64,000 bases of DNA from Hyaloperonospora brassicae. Lineage: Eukaryota > Oomycota > Peronosporomycetes > Peronosporales > Peronosporaceae. Below are positions 45,932 to 58,189 of this stretch, piece by piece. Position 1 is the stretch's first letter. Every line of letters starts with the position of its first letter. The notes beneath the pieces are model-generated. The model was given only the letters and a program-made list of their open reading frames with translations. It searched no databases and was not told the origin of the DNA. The DNA lies in contig CANTFL010000086.1 of assembly GCA_947650285.1 (NCBI GenBank), positions 1,116,001-1,180,000 on the forward strand. Direction: 5' to 3'. A program made the position numbers and the translations under genes.

Positions 45932-47712
45932 AATTTGGTCTTGCGACAATAAATGTTTTCTATGAAAAGCAATTTATTTCCTGCGCAAATCAGACACAAC
46001 AATTTGTTCGAAATAATTGTAAGATGGTTTTTATCATCTTCTTCTATTAGTTACATTATATACTGTAAGGTACATTAAACCGCATTTTTGCATTGTCACA
46101 TTTTATCTAGATCAAGAAGAAAGCGGTGATTTGCGCTGGTGTACTAACATATATTCTGAAAAATCAAGTACCAGTGCTGAGTTCAGTCGTAGGTGAAGGC
46201 ACTCTAACTATAGTTAGATCAAATCATCTCAATATTTATTAATACTTGTAAGGAAGAGGATAATGCCATTGCCAGATGTATTAGCATGTGAAACAGCTAT
46301 GTAAGCATCTACATACATCATCAAAGTACACGTATTTCCGTTGAGCATTGCGAAGTCAAGAAACACGTTTCTGAAGTAGTGCAACCTCAAACTTCTCCCC
46401 TGCGATTTCCATCACAAATTTGATACTGTTCTAGCCTTTGAATGTTTCAAATCTATAGTGATTTTGTAAAGCATACAGAACAAGAGGTATCAAAGCCCTC
46501 ATATATTAATATTGGTGCTAGTAATTGTAAAGGCTGATAGAAAATAACCCTGCAAGTTTTTATTTTGCGCTATGACTGTAATTTCACACTTATAACAAAT
46601 TTCAACAAGCGCTTTTCTGTGCTCCTCCGTGTATTACTTGATTAAAATGTAGTAGCTCCGTGCCTGTGCTGAAGCATGTAAAATAGGCAAACCATAATAT
46701 CTACATCATCTCTATCAGCCAACCTATTATTTTCTAATCATTCGTGGTGTGTATCACACTCAAATGTGTAAAAATGTCTGCATTTACATTTCCGATTCAT
46801 GTGTCGATTGAAACCATCCTACCCTTAGCCTAGATCATACGTACAAACAAAACACGTATTGTGGTGGTATGTTATATCGATAAAGAAAAAGTTAAATTAT
46901 GGTACAATGTGCATACTTCATATTTATGATGCTACAGGGAAACCCGAAACGCGCTTTAAAAACTTGGCACCCACTAATATACTAGTTATTCAATCCGTTT
47001 ATTACATCTGGGCTTGTATGATTATCATAATATGTAATATTGGTTGAATGGCTGTATAAATATTGTATGAGATCATTAGTATTTTAACAAGATCCTGACA
47101 ATAGAGACATTATAAATTGTTTAAGATTTCAGTCAATCGTCGTTATATTCTATCACAAAAATACAATAACTTACATCGTATATCATAAACAATATGCCAT
47201 TTACCATCTGCAGAACTAATCATTAATAAATGGGTACAGGATTTTTGGTACTTCGATCACTGTTATCATGCGTTTCCAAACATCTTTTTGCGTTAAAACT
47301 GTTATAAAAGAAGCGACTCGGCATGCAAACGGCAACCACAAGAATGTACGTGCAGACGATTAGCAATGCGCGACGTAGCAGTTAGCAATGCGCGATATAG
47401 CGACTACGATTGTGTTGTTGAAAGAATCCAGTAGGCTTAGACTAGCAAAAGAGATTGCGAACTAAGGACACAAATATATTCACCTTGCATTTTGCTCTCT
47501 ACAACAAAAGTGCTTAACAACAAAAACAATGGATCGTTCGCAAAAGATGGGATGCTATATAATTTATGACTAGTATTACAAAATCAGTAGTTCAGTGCTT
47601 AAAATCTGACATTTCTACATATAAAATAACGATAAAATGAATTGGTAGTATCTATTACCAAAGTTATGTTGGCTCGTGTCCCAAACAGGAATTAGTAGTG
47701 CCTTCATGTTCG

Positions 47713-47756
<44 letters not shown>

Positions 47757-49019
47757 ATTTGTTGTCGATACGTCTCGTGCAACGAAATGAAAATATCAAT
47801 TTAAGATTTCATAATATATCCACCACTGCTAACAGGTGAGGTTGGGAAAACCATTAGGTATGTATGTCTTGTTGTGGCTGAGAGGCCAAATTGTTATGGC
47901 AAAATTGAAATTTAAAGTATGGTAGCTATAGTATCTTCCCCTTCATTTTTAATTCAATTTGCAATGTAGAAATATTATCTTGACAATTCACACAATCTAT
48001 AAGCACAAGACCCTTCTAAGAAACAAATAATTGGACCACGCTGCTGCATATTCATCAAATCCCACGCCTCATCAGGAACGATAGCGTTTATGCGATGCAT
48101 ATCTTGATACTGAAGTTGAAAAAAATACTCACGCAGCGAGATATTTAAAAAGGGCTTCAAAGAGACGCAAATAGTGTAATTTGTGTATCGTGAAACGTGA
48201 CGAGCGCCTACGATGACACCTTAAACCATCATATTTATATCCACTTTCGTCAAAAGCTTTTTATAATCACTGTTGTTTTGTTTGATTATTGGTCATTGGT
48301 CACACAAAATGAGCTCAATCTTCTTTATATACAACCATTATATGTAAGTGCTCTATTTAGGCTAGTCAAACTTAGAAGAATTAGATCCAAATTGATTACA
48401 TTGGCGGGACTGGCTATGTGGCAGCGAAAAATGTTTTCGACGACGCTCCTCTAATAATTAAGGGCCGTCTTGGCATATACCTACAACGTCAGGGTAGCGT
48501 TTCAATGCGCTAACACGTAAAAGAATGACTCGGCTTGTAACGGAGTCTATAGTGGGAAATGAACAAGGTGTGACTTCAATTGATCTCGCACAAAAGTACC
48601 ACGATCTTACAATAAGCGAAAAGGAAATACAACAAACGACCCATTAGAAATTCAAGTGCGTGCAGCTACAGTATAATGATGTGACATCGATCGGGGTCTT
48701 GTATAAGCAGAAGGCGATTTCACGATTATATATTGCAGCTTATAATTCATATTTTTATTATTCTATTTCGACGCTAAAACATACTGTACATATTTGGATT
48801 TGATTACATGCGTGTCATAAAGGTCAAGAAGGGACGGGAAGAAGTCTGAATTGACGAGTAACATTAAGATATCTGCTCGGCGATGGATTTGGCTGGAATC
48901 TAAGCAGCACAGCGGTTGACAAAGTTTTCTTGAGGAGAAGACATAGCGTTATTGACACACGTAAAATGAGGGGCGCTACTGAAATCATAGGCTTTATTGT
49001 GATGAATCGTCAGAATCAA
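45932..49019. other. AT-rich gene-poor stretch
   Basis: No supported gene. Holds the TA microsatellite listed separately. Confidence 0.5.
47714..47752. repeat. (TA)n microsatellite, about 19 units
   Basis: Uninterrupted alternating T and A over 39 bases. Confidence 0.97.
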
Positions 49020-49420
49020 GATCCTAAAGCACTCCCTGAATCAGTATCGTGTGAATAACGAATACTGGAGCTTTTCACGATACCGACCTGACAGAGGATC
49101 GACATGCATCATAATCAAGTCAAACAACTGTGTATTAAATAAAGTCATGTGGTTAACAGATTCTTTGCCGATAGTTTTGCAGCGGGTCCTTTGCTAAATT
49201 GAATACTCACACAAAATTTACGCGATATGTGTGCGCGAGCTACGAATAGTGGAAATACTAATGGCAATTGAAGCTGTAGATGTACTAGTCCGAAGCCTAT
49301 AGCGAAAGAATCTAGTAATAGGACTGGTATAAAGCATCATGTCCTCGTCCATAATCTGTAAAAAAATTATATCGAGGTTCTTACGCGAATATCAAAAATC
49401 TTGATAAAGGCAGCGTGTGT
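49020..49420 (+). pseudogene. Old RT relic of the hairpin-rich gypsy family
   Basis: Nucleotide segments align in order with 15090-15450 of the intact element: CACTCCCTGAATCAGTATCG with the RT leader; GATTCTTTGCCGATAGTTTT and GCAGCGGGTC with the block encoding FFADRLAAG; GTGTGCGCGAGCTACGAATA with the block encoding CVRKATGG; and TCATGTCCTCGTCCATAATC with the block encoding FSSMDL. Many indels and stops. Confidence 0.65.
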
Positions 49421-50819
49421 TTACAGCGGTAGGCTCTAAGGATACTTAGTAATATTGCAGTTTATGAATCACCCCCAGTCCAATTTCATCATAATTGCGC
49501 CACATTTGTTCATACTGGTGCACATTGCTCCAATTTATCTGGAAATAGCTTATTCCATAGATGAGCTATACCTTATAAGACGGGAAGTGATGAGATGTCA
49601 ACGATACGGACATAAGTTTCTCAGAATCAGGCTTATTATGAGCGCACGCTATATTTCATTCTCAATAATGTATATCTTGTATGCTTACTTGTCCCTTTGT
49701 AGATGAAGAGTGAAAAATTTGGCGTTGGATCTGTAGACATAAACATCATAATCGAGGTGCATAAGTCTGAGTTAACGCTACATTGCCAGGAAAGAATTGA
49801 TCGATCATCATATGGCAATGCCCTCAGTAGATGTAAAGTTGCCATTTGATGATCGTCGGATGGCAACCAAAGTAGATGTAAAATATTATTTGGTGATCAC
49901 TGTCGATGTTACTGGAACATCAGAAGAAAAAGAGTGTGCATAAAAGGTCTCCTTCGACATAGGTGGCAATAGCCGTTCTTTTTGAGCATAGTGAAAAGTG
50001 AAACGGTCGCGAAATGCTGATGATTAGCAGAAAATGGCGAATTTTCAGTGGTAAGGGATTCAAACTGGTACAAATATTCTTCCAACTAATCTTCGACGTC
50101 GATTATTGCGGACAGATTTTCAATCGAGCTTGACATAGACGGCTCGCTGCATTTTGTCGAATGAGGCCACGTGAGATACAAACAACCAAGCCTAATTTAT
50201 CATGCGATACCTAGGAGAAGTGAAGCTGTCACTTATTCTTCAATCAACCGCGTCATCGTTGTCTATCTGTCACTCCTATCTCTACTTGCCATCAGGGCGG
50301 TCGTGTGCGTATGGTGTCTACTTGATTTTACCCTCGGCATTATCAGTATGCCACCGAATAAAGTAGTGGTATAATTAGCAACAATCTTGCGAAGGATCGC
50401 AGCCTGTATTTAAACAAAGGACAATCAAGTTTGACCGCCGGTCCAAATTTATATCTATACACCGAGGTGCCACCTTTGGTCTACATAACAGGTTAGCTCT
50501 TAATAACACAAAAATGTCACGACAGTTTTCATAGCCTCCATCCGACGCTACCACCTTAGACAAGTGGTGCTAGTGCCTCTCCGAGGATGTGAACCACAAA
50601 CGCTATCGCGCCAATCGGTGCAGTCGCGAACTAAAGCGGGTCCATTTCTGCACAATTGACATCTTAAAAGACCATTTGATTTTTCTCTTATCTTGATTGT
50701 ATATAATGAGCATGTCCAATATCAGCCATGTCAATATAGGGACAGGTGTAGGACGAGGCGGTTGGATAACAGGTATATGTGCTTTAAATGGCTTCCTATG
50801 ACATTTGTCTTAGCTTCTA
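49421..50819. other. AT-rich gene-poor stretch
   Basis: No supported gene or RNA. Confidence 0.5.
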
Positions 50820-51321
50820 AGTATGTATTGTGATCATGTTTATAGAGGAGCTAAACAGATCCTTAAGTCAGAGGAAGACTTAGCGCTCAACGAGCAACTT
50901 TGGTGGAGAGAACCCGACTCTGAGATTAAAAAAGCTCAGAGAGCTTACGGTTCCTGTTCCAGGGGAACGAACAATTCAAGAGAATCACAGCACAGAGTTC
51001 TCAAGAGTAGCTACCTTTACAGGCGTTGCTAGCTCTTACCGATCAAAGACGCCTCGTAAGGCACGTGTCTTAAGTGATCAAAATGGGAACTGAACTTTAT
51101 TTCTGTTTATATAAAAGAACACCTCAGAACAACGTGCTTAACCTAGTCACTACTGTACTATTGAATACCTCCTCAAAGATTTATTCTTTCAGTGGTTGAC
51201 GCACGTCAGCCCCGACAATTGATATGGTGTTCGATTATCATTTTTTAATGGGACTCCGTCCTTTGTGTACCACACAGTTATGTAACCTGTTACACAAACA
51301 CCTGTTGTGTAACCCCGTTAC
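50820..51321 (-). repeat. LTR-type relic, minus orientation
   Basis: Ends GTGTAACCCCGTTACA (reverse of the TGTAACGGGGTTACAC start at 11611). Further blocks (CACGTCAGCCCC, AAGGCACGTGTC) also match 11611-11910 in reverse. Bases 50870-51030 contain several small hairpins, such as CTCTGAG...CTCAGAG near 50920. Confidence 0.5.
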
Positions 51322-52927
51322 AATGTTGGCACTTATAGTGCAAAAAAATCCTGTCGATGGTATTACCCGCAATTTCACTCAGAATGTATTTCCAATCATA
51401 TAGGGGCATGTGCAAAGAAGTAGAAAGCAGTCATCTGGTTGCGACTATTTATATGTATTATTCCTGCTATCCAGTATGGACTCAATAGGAGCAGAAATGC
51501 TCGGCATTTACGGAGTTTCTTCGATTGAGCAGTATTGCTGTCGGCGATATCTACTTTTTTGGCAGAATTGTAAAAACGCAATATTTAGCTGGTTAATGTG
51601 GTTGACATTGTGTGATAGAACTATGATGAAGAGATGATTGGGGCGAGCATTTACACTGTATCGAGTCCGCGCAAACGGACATGTAGCGACTGAGACTAAC
51701 TCGATGTGTTGCGGTGGGCACTGCAAGACCAAAGGGGATGCTATAAGTGAGTGCGCGAAAGATAATGATAGGGCAGCAAAAGTGGATTGCAGACGCCGAC
51801 ACGCACGCAAGTGATCGGGGTACAAGCTGATGAGGGGAAATGGCCAAGCCTATATTTGAGACACTAAAGACAAATTAGATTTGCTGTGATGGTTATGGTA
51901 GCATCTTACACAGTCATGCAATCACTCCCCTATCGTCAAACAATAGAGTCGCACTTATGTAGGCAACCGGAAGGCTTGAGCGAGCTGATGCTGGCTCAGG
52001 CCTTCGACAAGTGCTTCGCGACATCCGTCAGTTATGGACAGGATCCTATCCCTCTACACACATCTCTTTGGCCGCTCTCCCCCCAGCCGCCACGCCGGAC
52101 GTTTTGAAGTCCCGGCATCTCCGGTTAGGTACACTCGCGTCATCCTTTGTTCGCGGTGCAAGCAACAAGGGACCTGTTGGTAAAGATAGGCATCCAAGGG
52201 ATCGAAGCAAGAGACCTATCGCTGGACACCGTCGTCGACTGGCCCCAAACTAGTACTTCCTTTGCCAAGGTGCACAGGATCGTGCAGCCTGGAAGGCCTT
52301 CAGCACGGCGCTTATAGCGCGCCGCTTACTAAACCCTGACGAGAGTAGAGAGAACTGTAGAGAAGGAGAGATAACCCGACGCATGCACAGTTGAGCCACT
52401 TTGGTGGCAAGACGGTTCGCATAACGCGTTCACATGCATAAGTTATGTAGGCAACATTGATATGCCTAACGCCTCCATTCTCCAGAGCAAGTGGAAGAGG
52501 AATCGTAATCAACGGCTAGCTTCCCGCTTGACGGCAGAAAAAGCTTACCTGTATTCTCCTCCTCATCTCCTAATGTCATCCCGCCGGCCTCATGCTGTTG
52601 TTGCCGTTGTCGATGCACACTGGCAAGATCAGCCATCGTTTCTGTTTGTTCTTTTCATTGGCGCAACACATCAACAACACCAGCGAGATGAACCATCGTA
52701 CAACAAACACGGCATCACTACACACAACCCATCGCTAGCTGCAAAGTCAGACTATCGGGAATGAGTGCTTCAATACATCTTCCACTTGATTCTGTTGTGT
52801 AGACTAGCTTTCCTGTATAAGAAGAGGGCGACCACCAGAGCTTGCCCTGCACTCCTGTATCAAATGCAAGCTGCGTACCAAAACCTTTCGTTGTTTCGAT
52901 CGACGCTACGTACCGCTCGTTGTGTCT
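51322..52927. other. Intergenic, no gene recognised
   Basis: Base composition rises toward the gene-bearing right end. Open frames (for example plus-strand 51886-52253) show no family features. Confidence 0.45.
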
Positions 52928-53085
52928 GGATGGCACTGCCGTACCGTCGTATGCCCGACCGACACTGATGTACTGGTTGTATCGACACTGCCGTTGAGTT
53001 GTATGCCTCGATCGACACTGCGACGCAGGAGTGTACTGGCTGCATCGACATTGCCGTTGAGTTGTACTGGCCTGATCGACGCTTT
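52928..53085. repeat. Imperfect tandem repeat of about 30 bp
   Basis: ATCGACACTGCCGTTGAGTT or close variants begin at 52981, 53011, 53044 and 53075, with a degenerate unit near 52958. Spacing is 30-33 bp. No coding gene is evident. Confidence 0.6.
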
Positions 53086-53561
53086 TACAGCGGTGCATGC
53101 GCGGGCTCGAGCAGATACATCCTCTGAGCGTTTGACAATATATTAGGTGGAGATGCCATACTGTAGCTCAAGTGGGTATGTGTGGCAGCCACATCCCAGA
53201 GGCCACCTATTCAATACCCACCCGGCAGTGAAAAGTTAAACCTTCGAATTGTCCAGTGCGAGATCATCCAGACGAAGAGAGCGACTGTGCGCTGGTCGGG
53301 CAGAGGCTATAGCGACTGCTAAGCAGCATTTGCACAACCGCTTTGTGGGTCTAACGTAATCGCGTTATTTTCACGCGAAGAGGTAACTCTTGCAGGAAGC
53401 GTCGAGGAATTCTGGCAAACAAGCCTCCGGCAAATTCGAGCAGTAGCGAAGCGAGAGTTCCGCAGGGACGAGACCAAGATTCGAGGAGCACGCCTACTGT
53501 TATGTCTGCGCCAACTAGCCAGGCACCCAAGAGGGCCGTCACATGCGGTGACCAGCCCCGT

Positions 53562-53636
53562 ACAACCACCGGACTCGAACGAGGTACCGGCGTTGCTAAT
53601 CAGGCGCTAAAGCTATATCGGACATCCTGCAACCAG
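53562..53636 (-). ncRNA. tRNA-like relic or tRNA-derived SINE head
   Basis: On the minus strand TAGCTTTAGCGCC (A-box-like, 53615-53603) is followed 22 bases later by GTTCGAGTCC (near-consensus B box, 53580-53571). The part around TTAGCA resembles a tRNA-Ala(AGC) anticodon loop, but the stems do not pair properly, so it is not a functional tRNA. A SINE or pseudogene is the better reading; no second copy is seen in this window. Confidence 0.35.
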
Positions 53637-54860
53637 CAAACGGTCAAATAGACACGTCTGCTTTTCTCTCTCAATACATTAGGTGGAGAGACTACGAAAC
53701 AATCCTCTCAGCTGTGCAATCGGCGAATCGTGTCTGCAATGGGCTAACTGTTGAGAAGTCGTATACCGAGCCGGCGATCAGGTCCGCTCACGATGCGTGC
53801 ATCTACACCAGATTCTTGTCGCATCGGGCAGTTACACCTGTTGTACAAGTCTTCATGCAAGTCGGTCACTTCGATACGAATTTTACTCATTACATGCTCG
53901 CGTGTTTGTGTAAAGCTTTGTAGCGATCTCGTTCAAACGACCCGCACTTCTTGGTATACGTGCCCAAATCCTCTATGCGCGAGGCAGTCTACGTACAAGC
54001 GCCGGCGCCATCTACTGCTAGCAGATAGTACATTCCACTTCATGTGCACGATCGAGTTTTGTAGTGGAAGAACGGATACTGCAACCCCACGATATGCAAA
54101 ACGCGCTCGTTCTTTACATGAGCCATCGTCTCTTGTGATGAGAAATGTGCGTTTGCAACCGCATGTGCTGCAGAGAGCGAGCTACACATCACATGATCAA
54201 TCCCCTTTAGGGATGTGTAGCATGCTACTGCAACTCCGTGTGCGGAGTAAACCGACCAGACAGTCTCTAGCAGACATCCGAACGACATGTTCCAATCTCG
54301 GCGTGGACATCCGCCGGGGTCATCGATCGTGACCACGTCGTCCGTCGCCTCGCTCGCCACTTTGAATGGCTATGAAGACGTCAGGTGTTACGTGGAAAAC
54401 TCCACAAAGGGCGCAGGTGACCAATTCCAGGAGGGCCCACAGAAGGCATCGGGCGCCAGGAGTTGCACCTTGCAACTCCATGTACCGCGTGCACTGTACA
54501 CGAGCGATCCTTTCTGCGACGCAGGACACTCTCTGCGAGCGGCAGAGGGATGCGGCGCTCCAAGCGCGAGTAATCTACCTCGTGACGGGCTGCTTTCCTT
54601 GAATTCTATTGGCCGAGGGACTTGCTGCTCGTCGTCGGCGGCCTTTTTCTACGACCTGCCACATGTCTCAACTGCCGAGCACGGTTTTCGCTCCTGGATG
54701 CGCAAAAAGGCTTTTTCCTGTCACGTTCGGAGCAATGGGCCGTTCGTGAAAACCATACGGTATTTGGGTACAGAGAAACACATGGGAGAAGAGAGTGCCT
54801 TGCGTTAGGCGATCGTCCGTTTGAAGCGGTTGCGTGTTTTCCATCCGCAGTGCAAGAGCT
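53637..54860. other. Upstream region of the NLP gene
   Basis: No gene supported. Minus-strand frames near 54040-54360 have a faint ankyrin-like look (HGVAVACYTSLKGIDHV) but no intact repeat. Confidence 0.4.
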
Positions 54861-54876
54861 GCTCACTTTGCAATTC
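54861..54876 (+). promoter_or_regulatory. Oomycete-type initiator (Inr) of the NLP gene
   Basis: GCTCACTTTGCAATTC matches the oomycete core promoter consensus GCTCATTYYNCAWTTT at all but one or two positions. It lies about 50 nt before the ATG at 54912, where transcription starts are usually found, and so supports that ATG rather than the in-frame GTG at 54834, which lies upstream of the Inr. Confidence 0.65.
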
Positions 54877-54911
54877 GTCCGCTCGAAGACACTCAGCAAC
54901 GACTCCCAATT

Positions 54912-55661
54912 ATGAAGACCTTCGCTTTCCTGTGTGCTGCTGCGCTCGCAGCTGTGCCCCTGGCGAAGTCGGAACAATGCAGAATGGCCGACCGGGCCAA
55001 CCACGACCTTCTGCAACCGTTCCCTGAGCCGAAGCCTACGACCGCTTCCGAGATCGCGGCCATCCAGTTCAAACCGACGCTCTACATCGAGCACGGATGC
55101 CACCCGTACCCTGCGGTGAACGCACAGGGAAACACCAGCAGTGGTCTAAAGCCGACGGGGCCCCCTGACGGCAGGTGCAAGAAACCTCCGCTCGGGAGCC
55201 AGATCTACGCGCGCGCAGACTGGTACGACGACCAATGGGGCATGATATTCGCCTGGTTCTTTCCGAAAGACTCGGTGAGTCCGGGTATAGGCCACCGCTA
55301 CGACTGGGAATGGGTTGTCGTGTGGATCAACAACCCCAGTGTTTCCACGCCGATACTGAAAGCAGTGACGACGGTGGAGTCTGACGGGCAGACGAGAACG
55401 GAGCGCATCGAGGCTGATCAAATGAGCCCGAATGGCCCCAAATTCGAGTACGACATCGAGGACAACCGACACTACATCGAATTGTCTGACAAAGATGGTG
55501 AAAGTCAACCCCTGATCATGTGGCACCAGATGACTCCCGAGGCCCAATGCGCGCTCAACAATGCCAGATGGAACAAAGACCGGCTGATGCCCCTGGCCGA
55601 TGACGTCTTCAGATTCAACCTGGCTAACGCTTACCACGCAGATCTGGACTCCAGCGCTTAA
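54912..55661 (+). CDS. Secreted necrosis- and ethylene-inducing-like protein (NLP, NPP1 family)
   Basis: 249 residues. The ATG at 54912 opens into a signal peptide (MKTFAFLCAAALAAVPLAKS), so the product is secreted into the plant apoplast. NLPs fold like actinoporins and bind sphingolipids on plant membranes; some kill eudicot cells, others do not. Seen here: the type 1 pair of cysteines (HGCHPYPAV and GRCKKPP), SQIYAR, the immunogenic central stretch WGMIFAWFFPKDS followed by the heptapeptide region GHRYDWE, and the C-terminal QPLIMWHQMT block. The heptapeptide has Tyr where the usual form (GHRHDWE) has its second His; the acidic metal-ligand positions and the first His are kept. The His-Gly-Gly-Tyr-like segment normally found about 20 residues further on is not recognisable. 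Loss of activity is therefore possible but not proven. No intron, no break. Confidence 0.93.
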   Translation: MKTFAFLCAAALAAVPLAKSEQCRMADRANHDLLQPFPEPKPTTASEIAAIQFKPTLYIEHGCHPYPAVNAQGNTSSGLKPTGPPDGRCKKPPLGSQIYARADWYDDQWGMIFAWFFPKDSVSPGIGHRYDWEWVVVWINNPSVSTPILKAVTTVESDGQTRTERIEADQMSPNGPKFEYDIEDNRHYIELSDKDGESQPLIMWHQMTPEAQCALNNARWNKDRLMPLADDVFRFNLANAYHADLDSSA

Positions 55662-58189
55662 CGAGCCCGCTAGTTTTCAACCGGCATCTGCGCGCTTCTG
55701 CTCCGAACATTTTGCTGCCCTTTTAGTGGCGAAGTCACAATGTAGACAGTGTAGCCCTTCCATTTCATGATTTTATCACTTTTGCGATTCCACTTGTCTC
55801 GTTGGTTGATCTTGAGGCGTTGTGACTCTTTCTGAACTGTCACGGAGAATGGCAATGGTGGCCTATGACTTACAAGCAGTCGACATCATGGCACGACGTC
55901 AAACGTGTATGTGCTGCGCAAGCACAAGCGCGATCACGTCCAGGCAGCATCGCGCGTGTGGGTGTAGACGCAGCTGACTTTTATTGAATACACTGCGCCT
56001 GTTTCGCTACCATTCTTGTTAGCGTAGTGCTGAGTTCGTGCACAATATGTTTCTGTAGCTTCGTTACTACTATCGACAGAACTGGGCATACTTTGACTTG
56101 TGACTTTCGCGTCACGCACGACTTGTCGGAGCGAGTGCCACATCCCTCGCAAAAAGCTCTTCATCTTGAGCGTCTGCTATACATCTGCCACACGCTGACT
56201 CGTTGATACGATTCTACGGGAGTAAAAGGTATCATCACCTCTGGTCGTTTTCGATTATTGGTCGACGCAATGGTGCAAACCACAGGTCACGATGAGCTTT
56301 CCAAAATACTCAGCAAACGACTGCGGAGAATGCTACTTGTACCAACAAGCAAGCAAGTGTTTCTAGCTGCTTTTTACAGTATCGTACGACCTCTTTAACC
56401 ATCACCTTTCTTCCTTCGCATCTAGCTTTCTTTGCACGATAGTTCGAGCACAAAGTGCTTGTAAAACATGCAAAAGTTGTCTTGTAGAACTGCAAATACT
56501 GAAGTTGTAAAACGTGACCCGATGTAGTTCAGATTTGCGTGGACTCGACGGGTGCAGTTTCTGTGTTGGCCTATCGACTTTCCCGGCACACATGTCACGT
56601 GCTGTCTTGCTTCCAAACGTCTCCATTTTTGACGAAATGACAAGCTACCAATGGACTTGGTCATGCGTAGCCTTACCACCGCTGTGCTGATCGACCGGAT
56701 CCTTATTGCTTTGTGTTTCACCTGCGTATCGAAGTTGCCGTCTCCGACCTCGCACACAATACTATCGTTTGGCTAAATCCTACTTCCTCGATCTCCAGCC
56801 ACGTCCGGCTTCGATTCCTCCCATCAGTGGAAAGAGTGAAACAATATGTCACTGCAAGCTTGATCCCAAGCCACATTTAGCACAGCCGAAGACGCTCTGT
56901 GTTTGCTCACATAACCTCCCAGCATGTGTTGTTTTCTCATTGCGTGCCATCGCACGTCTACCGTCCGCTAACCTGGCTCATCGATCGACGTGCGGCATTT
57001 TTACTCGTTGCGACCGGGCCACTTGCTATGGAAATGTGGTAAGGCGAGTGTTCATAGTCACAGCTTAGCATGAGCAGCACTCGCTGTTCGAAAGCACCGT
57101 TGCATCACACCTTGCAAGCATGTGGACTATCTTTCACCATGAATCTTGGCGAATTTTGTGAAATAACGTCGAGGCACAGGTGGTTCGAGATCACAGTGCA
57201 CACTACAATCGGATGACAAAGAGAATGGCGTGTAGATCCCACCACAACGAAAGCGAGGTCAACTGGGCAGTAAAAACGCTCGAGTCAGTTGATCGGGTAC
57301 ACGAATATCTGCCTTCCTCGACGACGCAGATCGCGGATGTCACCATCGAACGTTTTGCTACTTGGCGACTTGCACGACACAGACCCAGAAGTTGTACTCT
57401 GTGGCGGATTGATTGCTTCCTCTTGGGTTTGCAGTCGTAATACCCTGCGATTTGCGCTGGTTGTACGGAAGACGTCGCACGGTTCGGTGCTACTGCTTTC
57501 GTTTTGACGTTGAGCACCAGAGGTGACATCGTCGGTAGCGTGAAGCTTGAGGCAATTGCGACAGATAGCACGTCGGATATTCAGCAACCGGTTTGGACTT
57601 TACTGCAGTAACACGCTGATAGCAACAGAAGCAGAAAGCGCTCTTACGCTGGTGCGCTGACGTTCTATACGATGTGGTAACTTCGCATCACTAGCGTCGG
57701 TTTTGCACAAAAAGACCGCGCGGTAATTGGCATGGAAAACGAAGCGTCCTGTACTCGACATCTCTTGTAGTACGAGCGACGAGACGCGAGATTTCTGGTA
57801 TTCACGTTTGCCATGCTTCTTCTGCCCGGCGCGTGCTACATACTCGTGTCGCCTACGATAGCAACGTTAACGGCACACGAAACAATATGTAGTTGACTTT
57901 CTCTTACATCGGTGTCGTGTGGGCTGAACATTGCCATAGCAATTAGTATGCGCACGAGTCAGTACAATTTGTCGCTGCTGCTCGCCACGAGACGTCGGTC
58001 AAATGGATTGTCTCCCAACGTCACAGCCGTCAACACTGCTTCCACTACCATTCCGGACCGTAAATCTACCAATCAGTCCCCGTTATGCTGGCGCCGTATG
58101 GTCTGCGCAACGTGAGTGTATGAACACGACTAGGAGGGACTTATCGTACCATAGCGCTTCCCACTAGCAGTAAGGAAGATCTGGTAATG
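55662..58189. other. Intergenic stretch with unassigned short frames
   Basis: No gene supported with confidence. A minus-strand frame at 57285-57587 is serine-rich with a CRNCLK pair of cysteines but has no start context or family match. The rest shows no RNA or repeat. Confidence 0.4.

Noticed and set aside
53562..53636. A functional tRNA gene
   Set aside because: The A- and B-box motifs are present, but acceptor, anticodon and T stems do not pair, so only a relic or SINE head is claimed.
54040..54560. Ankyrin pseudogene on the minus strand upstream of the NLP
   Set aside because: Only one faint helix-like stretch (HGVAVACYTSLKGIDHV) and no repeat series; not enough to support a call.
54834..54911. 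N-terminal extension of the NLP from a GTG
   Set aside because: The Inr-like element lies inside this extension, and the ATG at 54912 opens straight into the signal peptide.
57620..57900. Possible FYVE zinc-finger exon on the minus strand
   Set aside because: A CFVCR...RRRHE-like stretch is visible, but a stop interrupts it and the remaining cysteine pairs are missing.
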